Source: Sphingobacterium kitahiroshimense (GTDB lineage: Bacteria; Bacteroidota; Bacteroidia; Sphingobacteriales; Sphingobacteriaceae). Taken from it: a DNA stretch of 64,000 bases. Below, in pieces: positions 17,009 to 24,500 of the stretch (position 1 is its first letter; each line of letters starts with the position of its first letter). A program made the translations under genes and the position numbers. The notes beneath the pieces were generated by a model. The model was not told the origin of the DNA and made no database searches. It worked only from the letters and a program-made list of their open reading frames with translations. The stretch covers positions 3,162,001 to 3,226,000 of the forward strand of contig NZ_JAOQNK010000001.1 of NCBI RefSeq assembly GCF_025961315.1. Direction: 5' to 3'.

Positions 17009-17980
17009 ATGTTACAACGTCCGAGAAGAAATCGTAAATCTGCTGTGATTCGCGATATGATTCAAGAAAACCGCTTAAGTACCGCTAATTTGATCTTTCC
17101 ACTCTTTATTGTAGAAGGTCAAAATCAAAAAACTGAAATTTCATCTATGCCAGGTATCTTTCGTTATTCGATTGACAACTTATTGCGTGAAATTGAAAGC
17201 TGTTTAAAACTTGGATTAAATTCATTTGATTTATTTCCTGCTGTCGAAGAATCTTTGAAAGATAAATTCGCAACTGAAAGCTACAGAAAAGGTACGCTAT
17301 ATCTTCAAGCAATCGAAGAGGTCAAGAAAAATTTCCCTGAAGCTTGTGTCATTACCGATGTTGCTATGGACCCTTATAGTTCGGATGGACATGATGGTAT
17401 TGTAGAGAATGGAGAAATCCTAAATGATGAGACTTTAGTTGTTCTGGGTAAAATGGCTTTAGCACATGCGCATGCTGGTGCGGATATTATCGCTCCTTCG
17501 GATATGATGGATGGCCGTATTGGTTTTATCCGTAATATTCTAGATGAAAATGGTTTCACCAATGTGTCATTGATGTCCTACACGGCAAAATATGCTTCTT
17601 CATTCTATGGTCCTTTTCGTGATGCTTTAGGTTCTGCTCCTAAAAAAGGTGACAAAAAGAGTTATCAAATGAGTTATGCTAACAGCAGAGAGGCATTAAT
17701 CGAAGCGCAATTAGATCTGGAAGAAGGTGCTGATTTTTTAATGGTAAAACCGGGTCTACCTTATTTGGACATCATTAAATCATTACATGATAATTTTGAT
17801 TTGCCTATTGCTGCGTACAATGTCTCCGGCGAATATGCGATGATCAAAGCTGCTATTGGTAATGGATGGTTACAAGAAACCGCTATATTGGAGACTCTAA
17901 TGAGTTTCCGTCGTGCAGGTGCTACTGCAATCTTAACGTACCATGCTAAAGAAGCTATAGAAAAAGGTTGGATTAAATAA
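17009..17980 (+). CDS. hemB: Delta-aminolevulinic acid dehydratase (porphobilinogen synthase)
   Basis: With the start at MLQRPRRNRKS the protein has 323 residues; the upstream frame would cross the preceding hairpin. It condenses two aminolevulinate molecules to porphobilinogen. Schiff-base lysines are expected in SYTAKYASSFYGPFRDA (near 194) and MVKPGLPYLDI (near 246). The metal loop reads DVAMDPYSSDGHDG: the three zinc cysteines of the E. coli type are Ala, Asp and Asp here, which places it with the magnesium-dependent, cysteine-free class. Confidence 0.94.
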   Translation: MLQRPRRNRKSAVIRDMIQENRLSTANLIFPLFIVEGQNQKTEISSMPGIFRYSIDNLLREIESCLKLGLNSFDLFPAVEESLKDKFATESYRKGTLYLQAIEEVKKNFPEACVITDVAMDPYSSDGHDGIVENGEILNDETLVVLGKMALAHAHAGADIIAPSDMMDGRIGFIRNILDENGFTNVSLMSYTAKYASSFYGPFRDALGSAPKKGDKKSYQMSYANSREALIEAQLDLEEGADFLMVKPGLPYLDIIKSLHDNFDLPIAAYNVSGEYAMIKAAIGNGWLQETAILETLMSFRRAGATAILTYHAKEAIEKGWIK

Positions 17981-17992
17981 ACAACTTATTAA

Positions 17993-18037
17993 ATAACAGA
18001 TGAAGCCCAAGGATAATCCTTGGGCTTCATCTGTTAT
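17993..18037 (+). terminator. Very long perfect hairpin after hemB
   Basis: Arms of 21 bases (17993-18013 and 18017-18037) around TAA, with no mismatch. No T run follows, so it may act as an RNA stabiliser or processing site as much as a terminator. Confidence 0.6.
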
Positions 18038-18127
18038 AGCTAAGTCCTCATCGTGATAACATCTAGATGGTGTTTTGTATAATGCTATTCCTTACACTGA
18101 AATGAGAGATTTTAGTAAATAATTGGA

Positions 18128-18135
18128 TACTTTTG
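18128..18135 (+). promoter_or_regulatory. Bacteroidota -7 box for hemL
   Basis: TACTTTTG, 20 bases before the hemL ATG; no clear -33 element. Confidence 0.4.
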
Positions 18136-18155
18136 TCCTGTAAATTATAATCAAT

Positions 18156-19487
18156 ATGACACAACAAAATAGCGCTCACACGAAAACTGCTGATATTTCT
18201 AGGGAGAAGTCGGCACAACTTTTTGAAAAAGCGAAACAATATTTTCCTGGTGGCGTAAATTCACCAGTACGTGCCTTTAAATCTGTTTATGGCACCCCTT
18301 TATTTATTGAAAGAGGAGATAAAGCTCATATCTGGGATGCGGATGAAAATGAGTTTATCGATTTTTGTTGTTCTTGGGGTCCACTTATTTTAGGTCATAA
18401 CAACGATCAGATTCGTGAGGCAGTAACGGCACAATTAAGCAAAGGTTTAAGTTTTGGAGCACCTACTGCTCTCGAAAATGAGCTGGCTGAATTGATTATT
18501 TCTAACAATCGATTTATTGAAAAAATCCGTTTTGTAAGCTCAGGTACTGAAGCTGTCATGTCGGCTATCCGCTTGGCTAGAGGGTACACAAAACGTGATA
18601 AGATTGTTAAGTTTGAGGGTTGCTATCATGGACATTCGGATTCTCTTTTGGTAAAGGCAGGATCTGGATTGGTTACTTTTGGTGAAACTTCTTCTGCTGG
18701 CGTTCCTAAAGCATTTGCTGATGAAACCATTGTCATTGCATTAAATGATAAAGCGGCGTTGGCCGCAGTTTTTGATCAATTTAAAGATCAAATTGCTGCT
18801 GTTATTATTGAAGGGGTTCCTGCCAATAATGGTCTTTTACTCCAGACAAAAGAATACATTCATTATTTAAGAGAGATAACAACACAAAATGGAGCCTTAC
18901 TTATCTTTGATGAGGTGATCACTGGTTTCCGATTAGGTTTTGAAGGTGCTGCCGCTTATTATGATGTGCAACCTGATATCATTACCTATGGAAAAATTAT
19001 CGGAGGTGGTATGCCGGTTGGAGCTTACGGAGCATCTAAAGAATTGATGAGCTGTATTTCTCCTGATGGTTCTGTTTACCAAGCGGGAACATTATCAGGT
19101 AATCCAGTTGCAATGGCTGCCGGAATCGCCACATGTAAAGTCTTAACACAGCCCGATTTCTATAAAAACCTGAATGCAAAAACGGAGTCATTCGTTTCTG
19201 AAATACGAAACTATATTGAAGAAAAGGATTATGAAGTAAAAATCTTTACGATTGCTTCGATCTTCTGGTTTGCTTTTACAGATCAAGAGGCGATTTTGAA
19301 AGCGAGCGAAATTGATCCAAATTCGATGGAATTATATAAATTGATGCATCGTGAATTGCTGAATCGTGGTATATACTTTGGCCCTTCTGGTTATGAGGTC
19401 GGCTTTATCTCGCATGCGCATACAGATGAAGATTTAATTACGGCTAAAAGACATATTTTCGCGGCATTGGATTTAGTTTTCGGGTAA
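18156..19487 (+). CDS. hemL: Glutamate-1-semialdehyde 2,1-aminomutase
   Basis: A 443-residue class III aminotransferase-fold enzyme that isomerises glutamate-1-semialdehyde to 5-aminolevulinate, supplying hemB. The N-terminal FPGGVNSPVRAFKSVYGTP is a family hallmark. The PLP lysine is Lys280 in TYGKIIGGGMPVGAYG, with the cofactor aspartate in LIFDEVITGFR. It has its own likely promoter behind the long hairpin after hemB, so expression may be set separately from hemA-hemCD-hemB. Confidence 0.95.
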   Translation: MTQQNSAHTKTADISREKSAQLFEKAKQYFPGGVNSPVRAFKSVYGTPLFIERGDKAHIWDADENEFIDFCCSWGPLILGHNNDQIREAVTAQLSKGLSFGAPTALENELAELIISNNRFIEKIRFVSSGTEAVMSAIRLARGYTKRDKIVKFEGCYHGHSDSLLVKAGSGLVTFGETSSAGVPKAFADETIVIALNDKAALAAVFDQFKDQIAAVIIEGVPANNGLLLQTKEYIHYLREITTQNGALLIFDEVITGFRLGFEGAAAYYDVQPDIITYGKIIGGGMPVGAYGASKELMSCISPDGSVYQAGTLSGNPVAMAAGIATCKVLTQPDFYKNLNAKTESFVSEIRNYIEEKDYEVKIFTIASIFWFAFTDQEAILKASEIDPNSMELYKLMHRELLNRGIYFGPSGYEVGFISHAHTDEDLITAKRHIFAALDLVFG

Positions 19488-19547
19488 TCGTGAACTTTTT
19501 CATAAATAATCTGTTTATATTTATTGAATGATCAATCAATAATAATT

Positions 19548-20369
19548 ATGAAAAAAAATATCTTAAAGTCTGTTGCTGCTGTTTTGGCTATCACAGGAAC
19601 ATTAGCTTCTTGTCAAAATACCGCAACTAAAACAACAACGGGACAGGATTCTACTGTTTCTACTGATACAGTTGCTGGTACTGAAATCACGGTAACACCA
19701 GTCTCGGACTCGAAAGCATTTCCTGGTGCTGACTTGAAAATTGCCTCTATTACATCTGAAAAGGTTGGAACGGATTCGGCAAAAGTAACTGTAAAGTATG
19801 CTGTTAGTAATTTTAAACTTACTGAACAAACTGCCCATGAGCATCATATGGCAAATTCTCATGATGGTCAACACATTCACTTTATACTAGACAATAAACC
19901 TTATGCAGCTCTATATAAACCAGAAAACACGGTTACTTTAGCGCTGAATTCAGAGCATTATCTGATGTCATTCTTATCTCGCTCCTACCATGAATCAATT
20001 AAGACAACTGAGGCTTCTAAATTGGTTAAATTTAAGATTGACAAGGATGGAAAAGTAGTTCAAGATGCAGCAGTTACAGCTCCATCATTATTCTATAGCC
20101 GTCCAAAAGGTGAATATAAGGGTGAAGATACGAAAGTATTATTGTTAGACTTTTTCTTGGTCAACACGACTTTAGCAGCTGACGGCAATAAAGTATTAGC
20201 GGATGTGAATGGGAAACAGTTCACATTGGATAAATGGGGACCATATGAAATCAATGGCTTACCTTTAGGGGATGTGAAAGTAAAATTGACACTAGTGGAT
20301 AAAGATGGTAATGCCATCACTGGTGATAATGTTTCTGTAGAAAGAGATATCAAATTATTAGCACAATAA
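19548..20369 (+). CDS. Predicted lipoprotein, histidine-containing, unknown function
   Basis: I start it at MKKNILKSVAAVLAITG (273 residues), where the lipoprotein signal is clean; the lipobox LASC puts the lipidated cysteine near residue 23. A Thr/Ser-rich linker follows, then a beta-rich domain. A histidine cluster (EHHMANSHDGQHIHF) around residues 93-108 could bind metal, but that is an inference. A second similar half is not obvious. It follows hemL by 60 bases and ends at a strong bidirectional terminator. I recognise no named family. Confidence 0.65.
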   Translation: MKKNILKSVAAVLAITGTLASCQNTATKTTTGQDSTVSTDTVAGTEITVTPVSDSKAFPGADLKIASITSEKVGTDSAKVTVKYAVSNFKLTEQTAHEHHMANSHDGQHIHFILDNKPYAALYKPENTVTLALNSEHYLMSFLSRSYHESIKTTEASKLVKFKIDKDGKVVQDAAVTAPSLFYSRPKGEYKGEDTKVLLLDFFLVNTTLAADGNKVLADVNGKQFTLDKWGPYEINGLPLGDVKVKLTLVDKDGNAITGDNVSVERDIKLLAQ

Positions 20370-20383
20370 AAGCTAATAGCATT

Positions 20384-20423
20384 ATAAAAAAGGCTTCAAG
20401 AATAATCTTGAAGCCTTTTTTAT
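20384..20423. terminator. Bidirectional palindromic terminator
   Basis: Perfect 18-base arms (20384-20401 and 20406-20423) with loop ATAA; A and T runs on both flanks, between the lipoprotein gene and argC. Confidence 0.85.
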
Positions 20424-20439
20424 GAACAATATATTATGT

Positions 20440-21453
20440 TTAAAACCCTACACTCTTCAAATTTAACCCTGCTCTTTCATCTAGATCAAACATTAAATTC
20501 ATATTTTGTACGGCTTGTCCTGATGCGCCTTTCAACAAATTATCTGTTGCATTTAAGATTAATAATTTGTTACCGTGTTTTTCTATATGAACAATACTTT
20601 TATTTGTATTGACAACTTGCTTTAAATCAATATTTTTACGACTCACATGGGTAAAGGGATGTCCCTCATAATAAGCTTCGTAAAGTTCATAAGCCTGTTC
20701 TTCAGATAAATCTGAATCGACGTATATAACTGAAAATATCCCTCTTGCAAAATCACCTCGTTGCGGAACAAAATTGATTCTCTCTGCAGCTCTTTCTAGT
20801 AAGGATTGATCTGACTGAGGAAGGAATCCATCCTGCAATTGTGCTAAGGATTCCGATATTTCCTGCAAGTGCTGGTGTTCAAAAGATTTATAAGCTGATA
20901 GGTTATTATTGCGCCACGAGAAGTGTGTAGTTGCGCCAGGTTTCTGTCCTGCTCCTGTAGATCCTGTCGTTGCATTCACGTGAATCTGACTCGGTAATAA
21001 ACCCTTATCTGCCAATGGCAAAAGAGCCAATTGAATATTTGTTGCAAAGCAACCCGGGTTTGCAATATAGTGAGCTGTTTTAATTTTATCTCTATTCAGT
21101 TCAGGTAAACCATATACAAAATTCTTACCGTTGTACGCCGTATTCGCTTTCAAACGGTAATCTTGAGATAGATCAATTATCTTCACAGAAGGATCAATTG
21201 GATTTTTATCCAAAAACTTACGAGCATCTCCGTGACCTACACATAAGAATAATACATCTATATCTGAATGAAAATCTGAAGAGAATGTTAATTCCGTATC
21301 ACCAAATAGATCATTGTGTACTTCATAGATTTTATTGCCTGCATTGGAGGCACTATTGGCAAATACAATTTCAACTTCCGGATGATAAATCAACACGCGT
21401 AATAATTCTCCTCCAGTATACCCTGCTGATCCTACTATTCCTACTTTTATCAT
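20440..21453 (-). CDS. argC: N-acyl-gamma-glutamyl-phosphate reductase
   Basis: A 337-residue NADPH-dependent enzyme reducing N-acyl-glutamyl phosphate to the semialdehyde, third step of arginine synthesis. The N-terminal nucleotide-binding motif is GIVGSAGYTGGELLRVLIYHP. The catalytic cysteine sits in IANPGCFATNIQLALLPL near residue 136, followed by NATTGSTGAGQKPG. It lies downstream of argG on the same strand with 191 bases between, interrupted by a terminator-like hairpin, so read-through or a weak internal promoter must supply it. Confidence 0.94.
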   Translation of the reverse strand: MIKVGIVGSAGYTGGELLRVLIYHPEVEIVFANSASNAGNKIYEVHNDLFGDTELTFSSDFHSDIDVLFLCVGHGDARKFLDKNPIDPSVKIIDLSQDYRLKANTAYNGKNFVYGLPELNRDKIKTAHYIANPGCFATNIQLALLPLADKGLLPSQIHVNATTGSTGAGQKPGATTHFSWRNNNLSAYKSFEHQHLQEISESLAQLQDGFLPQSDQSLLERAAERINFVPQRGDFARGIFSVIYVDSDLSEEQAYELYEAYYEGHPFTHVSRKNIDLKQVVNTNKSIVHIEKHGNKLLILNATDNLLKGASGQAVQNMNLMFDLDERAGLNLKSVGF

Positions 21454-21544
21454 TTTTTAGTATTTAGATTTTAATTGTACTACGATACGATGGATGGACT
21501 ACTAATTTAGAATATCCAGTGACACATCTATCGATCCAATGTAT

Positions 21545-21589
21545 GTAAAAAATGGATCCCTATCTCAAATGGTGAGCATGGGATCCATT
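21545..21589 (-). terminator. Terminator between argG and argC
   Basis: On the minus strand arms AATGGATCCC (21580-21589) and GGGATCCATT (21551-21560) enclose a further short stem and are followed by a T run (21545-21552). Its orientation stops transcription coming from argG before argC. Confidence 0.6.
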
Positions 21590-21644
21590 GTATTTTAACA
21601 AAGAAATAAGTGCCGAATTCGAATTAAACGAATTACAACAATGC

Positions 21645-22829
21645 TTACTTTCCGTTAACTTTATGCCAAATAATGGTTTGATTACCAAATATTTTAGAGA
21701 ATCCTTTTACATCGTCACCTGTATATCCAGCGTTCATTTCACCGTATGTTCCAAATTTATTAGACATTAAATCATATTCCGATTCGATACCAATAACGAC
21801 AAAGCGGTAAGGGTGTAACTCGATAATCACTTTTCCTGTTACAGTTTCCTGAGTAGATTGTAAAAATGCCTCGATATCACGCATTACAGGGTCGTGCATT
21901 TGTCCTTCGTGCATATAATTGCCATAAAACCCTGCAATCTGATCCTTCCAAGATAATTGCCATTTTGTCAACGTATGTTTTTCTAAAGCATGGTGTGCTT
22001 TTATCAAAATAACGGATGCAGCTGCCTCAAATCCTACACGGCCTTTAATACCAATAATGGTATCTCCTACGTGGATATCACGACCGATACCATAAGGTTG
22101 TGCCAATGCTTGTAATTCTTGAATTACACGTACCGCATCTAATGCTTTTCCATTCAATGCTGTTGGTTCACCTTTTACAAAATCAATCGTAATCTGCTGA
22201 GGTTCTGTAGAAGTTACTGGTGTTGGCCAAGCGGATTCTGGTAAATACTGATTGGATGTTAATGTCTCTGCTCCTCCTACTGAAGTACCCCAAAGACCTT
22301 TATTAATCGAGTATTTAGCTTTCTCAGCTGAATATTCAACACCATGTTTATTTAAATATTCTATTTCATCCTCGCGTGATAATTGCAAATCACGGATTGG
22401 CGTAATAATTTCCACTCCTGGAATTAAGGTATGAAAAATCATATCAAAACGTACCTGATCATTGCCGGCACCTGTAGATCCATGCGCTACACATTCTGCT
22501 CCAATTTTCTTAGCATAATTGGCAATAGCAGTCGCTTGACAAACTCGCTCAGCAGATACTGATAATGGATAAGTTGCATTTTTCAATACATTACCAAAAA
22601 TCAAATATTTAATAGTTTCGCGGTAATAGTCTTCTGTTTCATCAATAGCTGTATGCGACTTTACGCCTAAAGCATAAGCTCGCTCTTCAATCTGTTTTAA
22701 TTCCTCATCGGAAAAACCTCCTGTGTTAACTACTACTGAGTGAACTTCTAAACCTAAATCTTGTGTTAGATAAATACAACAAAATGATGTATCTAACCCA
22801 CCACTGAATGCTAAAACTACTTTTTTCAT
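21645..22829 (-). CDS. argG: Argininosuccinate synthase
   Basis: A 394-residue ATP-dependent ligase joining citrulline and aspartate. The PP-loop VVLAFSGGLDTSFCCIYL opens the protein and AHGSTGAGNDQVRFD follows near residue 115. KYSINKGLWGTSVGG and the C-terminal region are normal for the family. It is 60 bases downstream of the GNAT gene, on the same strand, and therefore behind the arginine-rich leader; argC follows after a hairpin. Confidence 0.95.
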   Translation of the reverse strand: MKKVVLAFSGGLDTSFCCIYLTQDLGLEVHSVVVNTGGFSDEELKQIEERAYALGVKSHTAIDETEDYYRETIKYLIFGNVLKNATYPLSVSAERVCQATAIANYAKKIGAECVAHGSTGAGNDQVRFDMIFHTLIPGVEIITPIRDLQLSREDEIEYLNKHGVEYSAEKAKYSINKGLWGTSVGGAETLTSNQYLPESAWPTPVTSTEPQQITIDFVKGEPTALNGKALDAVRVIQELQALAQPYGIGRDIHVGDTIIGIKGRVGFEAAASVILIKAHHALEKHTLTKWQLSWKDQIAGFYGNYMHEGQMHDPVMRDIEAFLQSTQETVTGKVIIELHPYRFVVIGIESEYDLMSNKFGTYGEMNAGYTGDDVKGFSKIFGNQTIIWHKVNGK

Positions 22830-22889
22830 TTTTTTGGATTAATTCATTGATAAACCTCGGAATGAGACTTAAACAAAAATATAAAAAAC

Positions 22890-23606
22890 TTAAAACTCCT
22901 TAACTACTTTTTTACTCTTATGGAAATTAGCTGCAACAAACTTCTTTGCTGATTTCCATAATTTTGCTTCTATACGTTTCAACAACGATTGTTTCTGCGT
23001 AATACGCTCTAATCTTTCTTTTGCTTCTGCTTTTCGCTGAATTTTTTCTTTCAATTCGCGTTCCTTATCAACAGGGTCCCAAAGCATAGCTGTACACATA
23101 CAGTTTTTACGATCCTTACTTAATAGGATATCGTAATTCACACAACTTTGGCATCCTTTCCAAAATTCTTCATCTTGTGTGAGCTCGGAATAGGTCACAG
23201 GTTCATAACCTAGTTCTGAATTAATTTTCATAACCGCCAAACCTGTCGTTAAACCAAAAATCTTTGCATGTGGATACTTTTCGCGAGATAAATCGAAGAC
23301 TCTTTTTTTAATTGCTTTGGCTAAACCTACTTTACGAAATTCAGGATTGACAATTAAACCAGAATTGGCAACATAATCACCATGCCCCCAGGTTTCAATA
23401 TAGACAAACCCAGCCCATCTTCCATCCTTGTGTAAAGCAATAACGGCTTTACCCTCAATCATTTTATTAGCAACATATTCTGGCTTGCGACGTGCAATAC
23501 CAGTACCTCGAGCTTTTGCAGACTCGAACATTTCATTGCAAATCTGCTCAGCATATGCAACATGCTCAGGTTTTGCGGGAATAATTAAAAATTCTGAAAT
23601 AGTCAT
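22890..23606 (-). CDS. GNAT N-acetyltransferase in the arginine gene group
   Basis: With the start at MTISEFLIIPAKPEHV the protein has 238 residues. Residues 1-150 are a GNAT domain: VNPEFRKVGLAKAIKKRVF is the acetyl-CoA pyrophosphate loop (R/QxxG/A form). A cysteine group follows (CQSC, then CMCT), and a basic coiled-coil-like tail (KEKIQRKAEAKERLERI) ends it. It is the first gene of the GNAT-argG-argC set behind the arginine-rich leader. Since no argA or argJ is visible, it is the natural candidate for the glutamate N-acyltransferase; that role is inference from context. Confidence 0.75.
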   Translation of the reverse strand: MTISEFLIIPAKPEHVAYAEQICNEMFESAKARGTGIARRKPEYVANKMIEGKAVIALHKDGRWAGFVYIETWGHGDYVANSGLIVNPEFRKVGLAKAIKKRVFDLSREKYPHAKIFGLTTGLAVMKINSELGYEPVTYSELTQDEEFWKGCQSCVNYDILLSKDRKNCMCTAMLWDPVDKERELKEKIQRKAEAKERLERITQKQSLLKRIEAKLWKSAKKFVAANFHKSKKVVKEF

Positions 23607-23895
23607 TGACTTACGACCCAAATAATAAAACTAACAACCGAAATTGCGTTTTGTTATGAAAAAACAATTAATAAAATCGTGGAGCGCCATCATCGGACCT
23701 GATGATATTACTGAAAAGAAAGATCACTACCTCATATCAAGCCCGAGGTAGTATGGGTCGTCGAAAGCGAAGAACTGGAATCTGCCTAAAAATAAAAGAA
23801 CAATACCTCTTACCAACAAACTTTTTAAAAGCATGTAGCAAAGAGAATTTTAATGTATTGTTATTCTTCATTTCTAGTTATCGTCTTCTTAAAGG
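23607..23895 (-). promoter_or_regulatory. Long leader of the GNAT-argG-argC transcript, possible arginine attenuator
   Basis: About 289 nt separate the predicted transcription start from the GNAT start codon. The leader holds a 44-codon arginine-rich reading frame and two hairpins on the minus strand: ACTACCTC (23745-23752) with GAGGTAGT (23726-23733), which spans the last codons and the stop of that frame, and ATCATC (23701-23706) with GATGAT (23689-23694). A T6 run follows at 23659-23664. I could not identify a strong terminator stem next to that run by eye. Upstream of the promoter, 23936-24156 shows nothing I can name. Confidence 0.5.
23737..23871 (-). CDS. Arginine-rich 44-residue leader peptide
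   Basis: Starts at an ATG about 24 bases after the predicted transcription start and ends with TGA. It begins MKNNNTLKFSLLHAF and ends VLRFRRPILPRA. Arginines are at positions 22, 29, 35, 37, 38 and 43 (codons AGG, AGG, CGC, CGA, CGA, CGG), so four fall in the last ten codons. It is the only ATG-started frame of this length in the leader that ends at the hairpin. The position before arginine biosynthesis genes and the terminal arginine run are the design of classical leader peptides (his, leu, thr). Translation itself is not shown. Confidence 0.5.
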   Translation of the reverse strand: MKNNNTLKFSLLHAFKKFVGKRYCSFIFRQIPVLRFRRPILPRA

Positions 23896-23901
23896 ACGTT
23901 G

Positions 23902-23935
23902 CAAATGTATAAAATAATTTTTTTCTTTTCTGCAA
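23902..23935 (-). promoter_or_regulatory. Promoter of the GNAT-argG-argC transcript
   Basis: On the minus strand TTG (23933-23935), 23 bases, TACATTTG (23902-23909). Spacing and -7 box are identical to those of the hemA promoter. Confidence 0.6.
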
Positions 23936-24156
23936 TAATAGCACGCATTTTTTATAAAATGACAAAAAACCACAAAAACTTAAAACCACTCAACTTACAA
24001 CTTATAAATCAATCACTTAAATCATTTTATTTTAATGAATAACTGATGAATAAAAAAACCAATCTGGTAACAAATGTCTAGAATCATTAATAACTTGCTA
24101 TCAATACTAAAAAAAATAAAGAAATAGAAACTTTTAGTATTCTCATTAAAATTAGA

Positions 24157-24164
24157 TAATTTTG
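24157..24164 (+). promoter_or_regulatory. Bacteroidota -7 box for the small membrane protein at 24213
   Basis: TAATTTTG; transcription would start near 24170, which excludes the in-frame GTG at 24162 as start codon. Confidence 0.4.
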
Positions 24165-24212
24165 TGCTTCATCGGTGATCTTATAAAGTTCGCCATTAGT
24201 ACACAACAGCAT

Positions 24213-24461
24213 ATGGACACTCCTAGTATCATTTTTTATTGCATTTTCGGGATCCCTTACTTTATTTTTATGTATTGGTTAGTTAAACAAGATAAACAAA
24301 AATATGCTTGGGGAATTGCACTTATCACAGTAATTGCTGTTCTCGCAATATATGTTTCGCAAAAGGCGAGCAAGGTTGCGATGGATAATTATCAACAACA
24401 TCAAATTGATTCTAGACAAATCGAACATGATGAAAAAATCGATAGTTTAAATCATAAATAA
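24213..24461 (+). CDS. Small membrane protein, unknown function
   Basis: An 82-residue protein starting MDTPSIIFYCIFG. Two hydrophobic segments (about 5-22 and 30-50) are followed by a hydrophilic tail rich in Gln, His and Asp. The start is fixed by the TAATTTTG box just upstream. It is monocistronic and converges with the oligopeptidase gene on a 24-bp-armed palindrome that contains its last codons. I recognise no family. Confidence 0.55.
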   Translation: MDTPSIIFYCIFGIPYFIFMYWLVKQDKQKYAWGIALITVIAVLAIYVSQKASKVAMDNYQQHQIDSRQIEHDEKIDSLNHK

Positions 24462-24500
24462 AAAAAGCGCCTGAAAGGCGCTTTTTTTATTTATGATTTA
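24448..24500. terminator. Bidirectional terminator with 24-base perfect arms
   Basis: Arms 24448-24471 and 24477-24500 pair without mismatch around TGAAA. The palindrome includes the stop codons of both convergent genes. Confidence 0.88.

Noticed and set aside
23702..23917. 72-codon plus-strand frame in the GNAT upstream region
   Set aside because: It is antisense to the arginine-rich leader, has no promoter or family, and its basic composition is the shadow of the leader codons.
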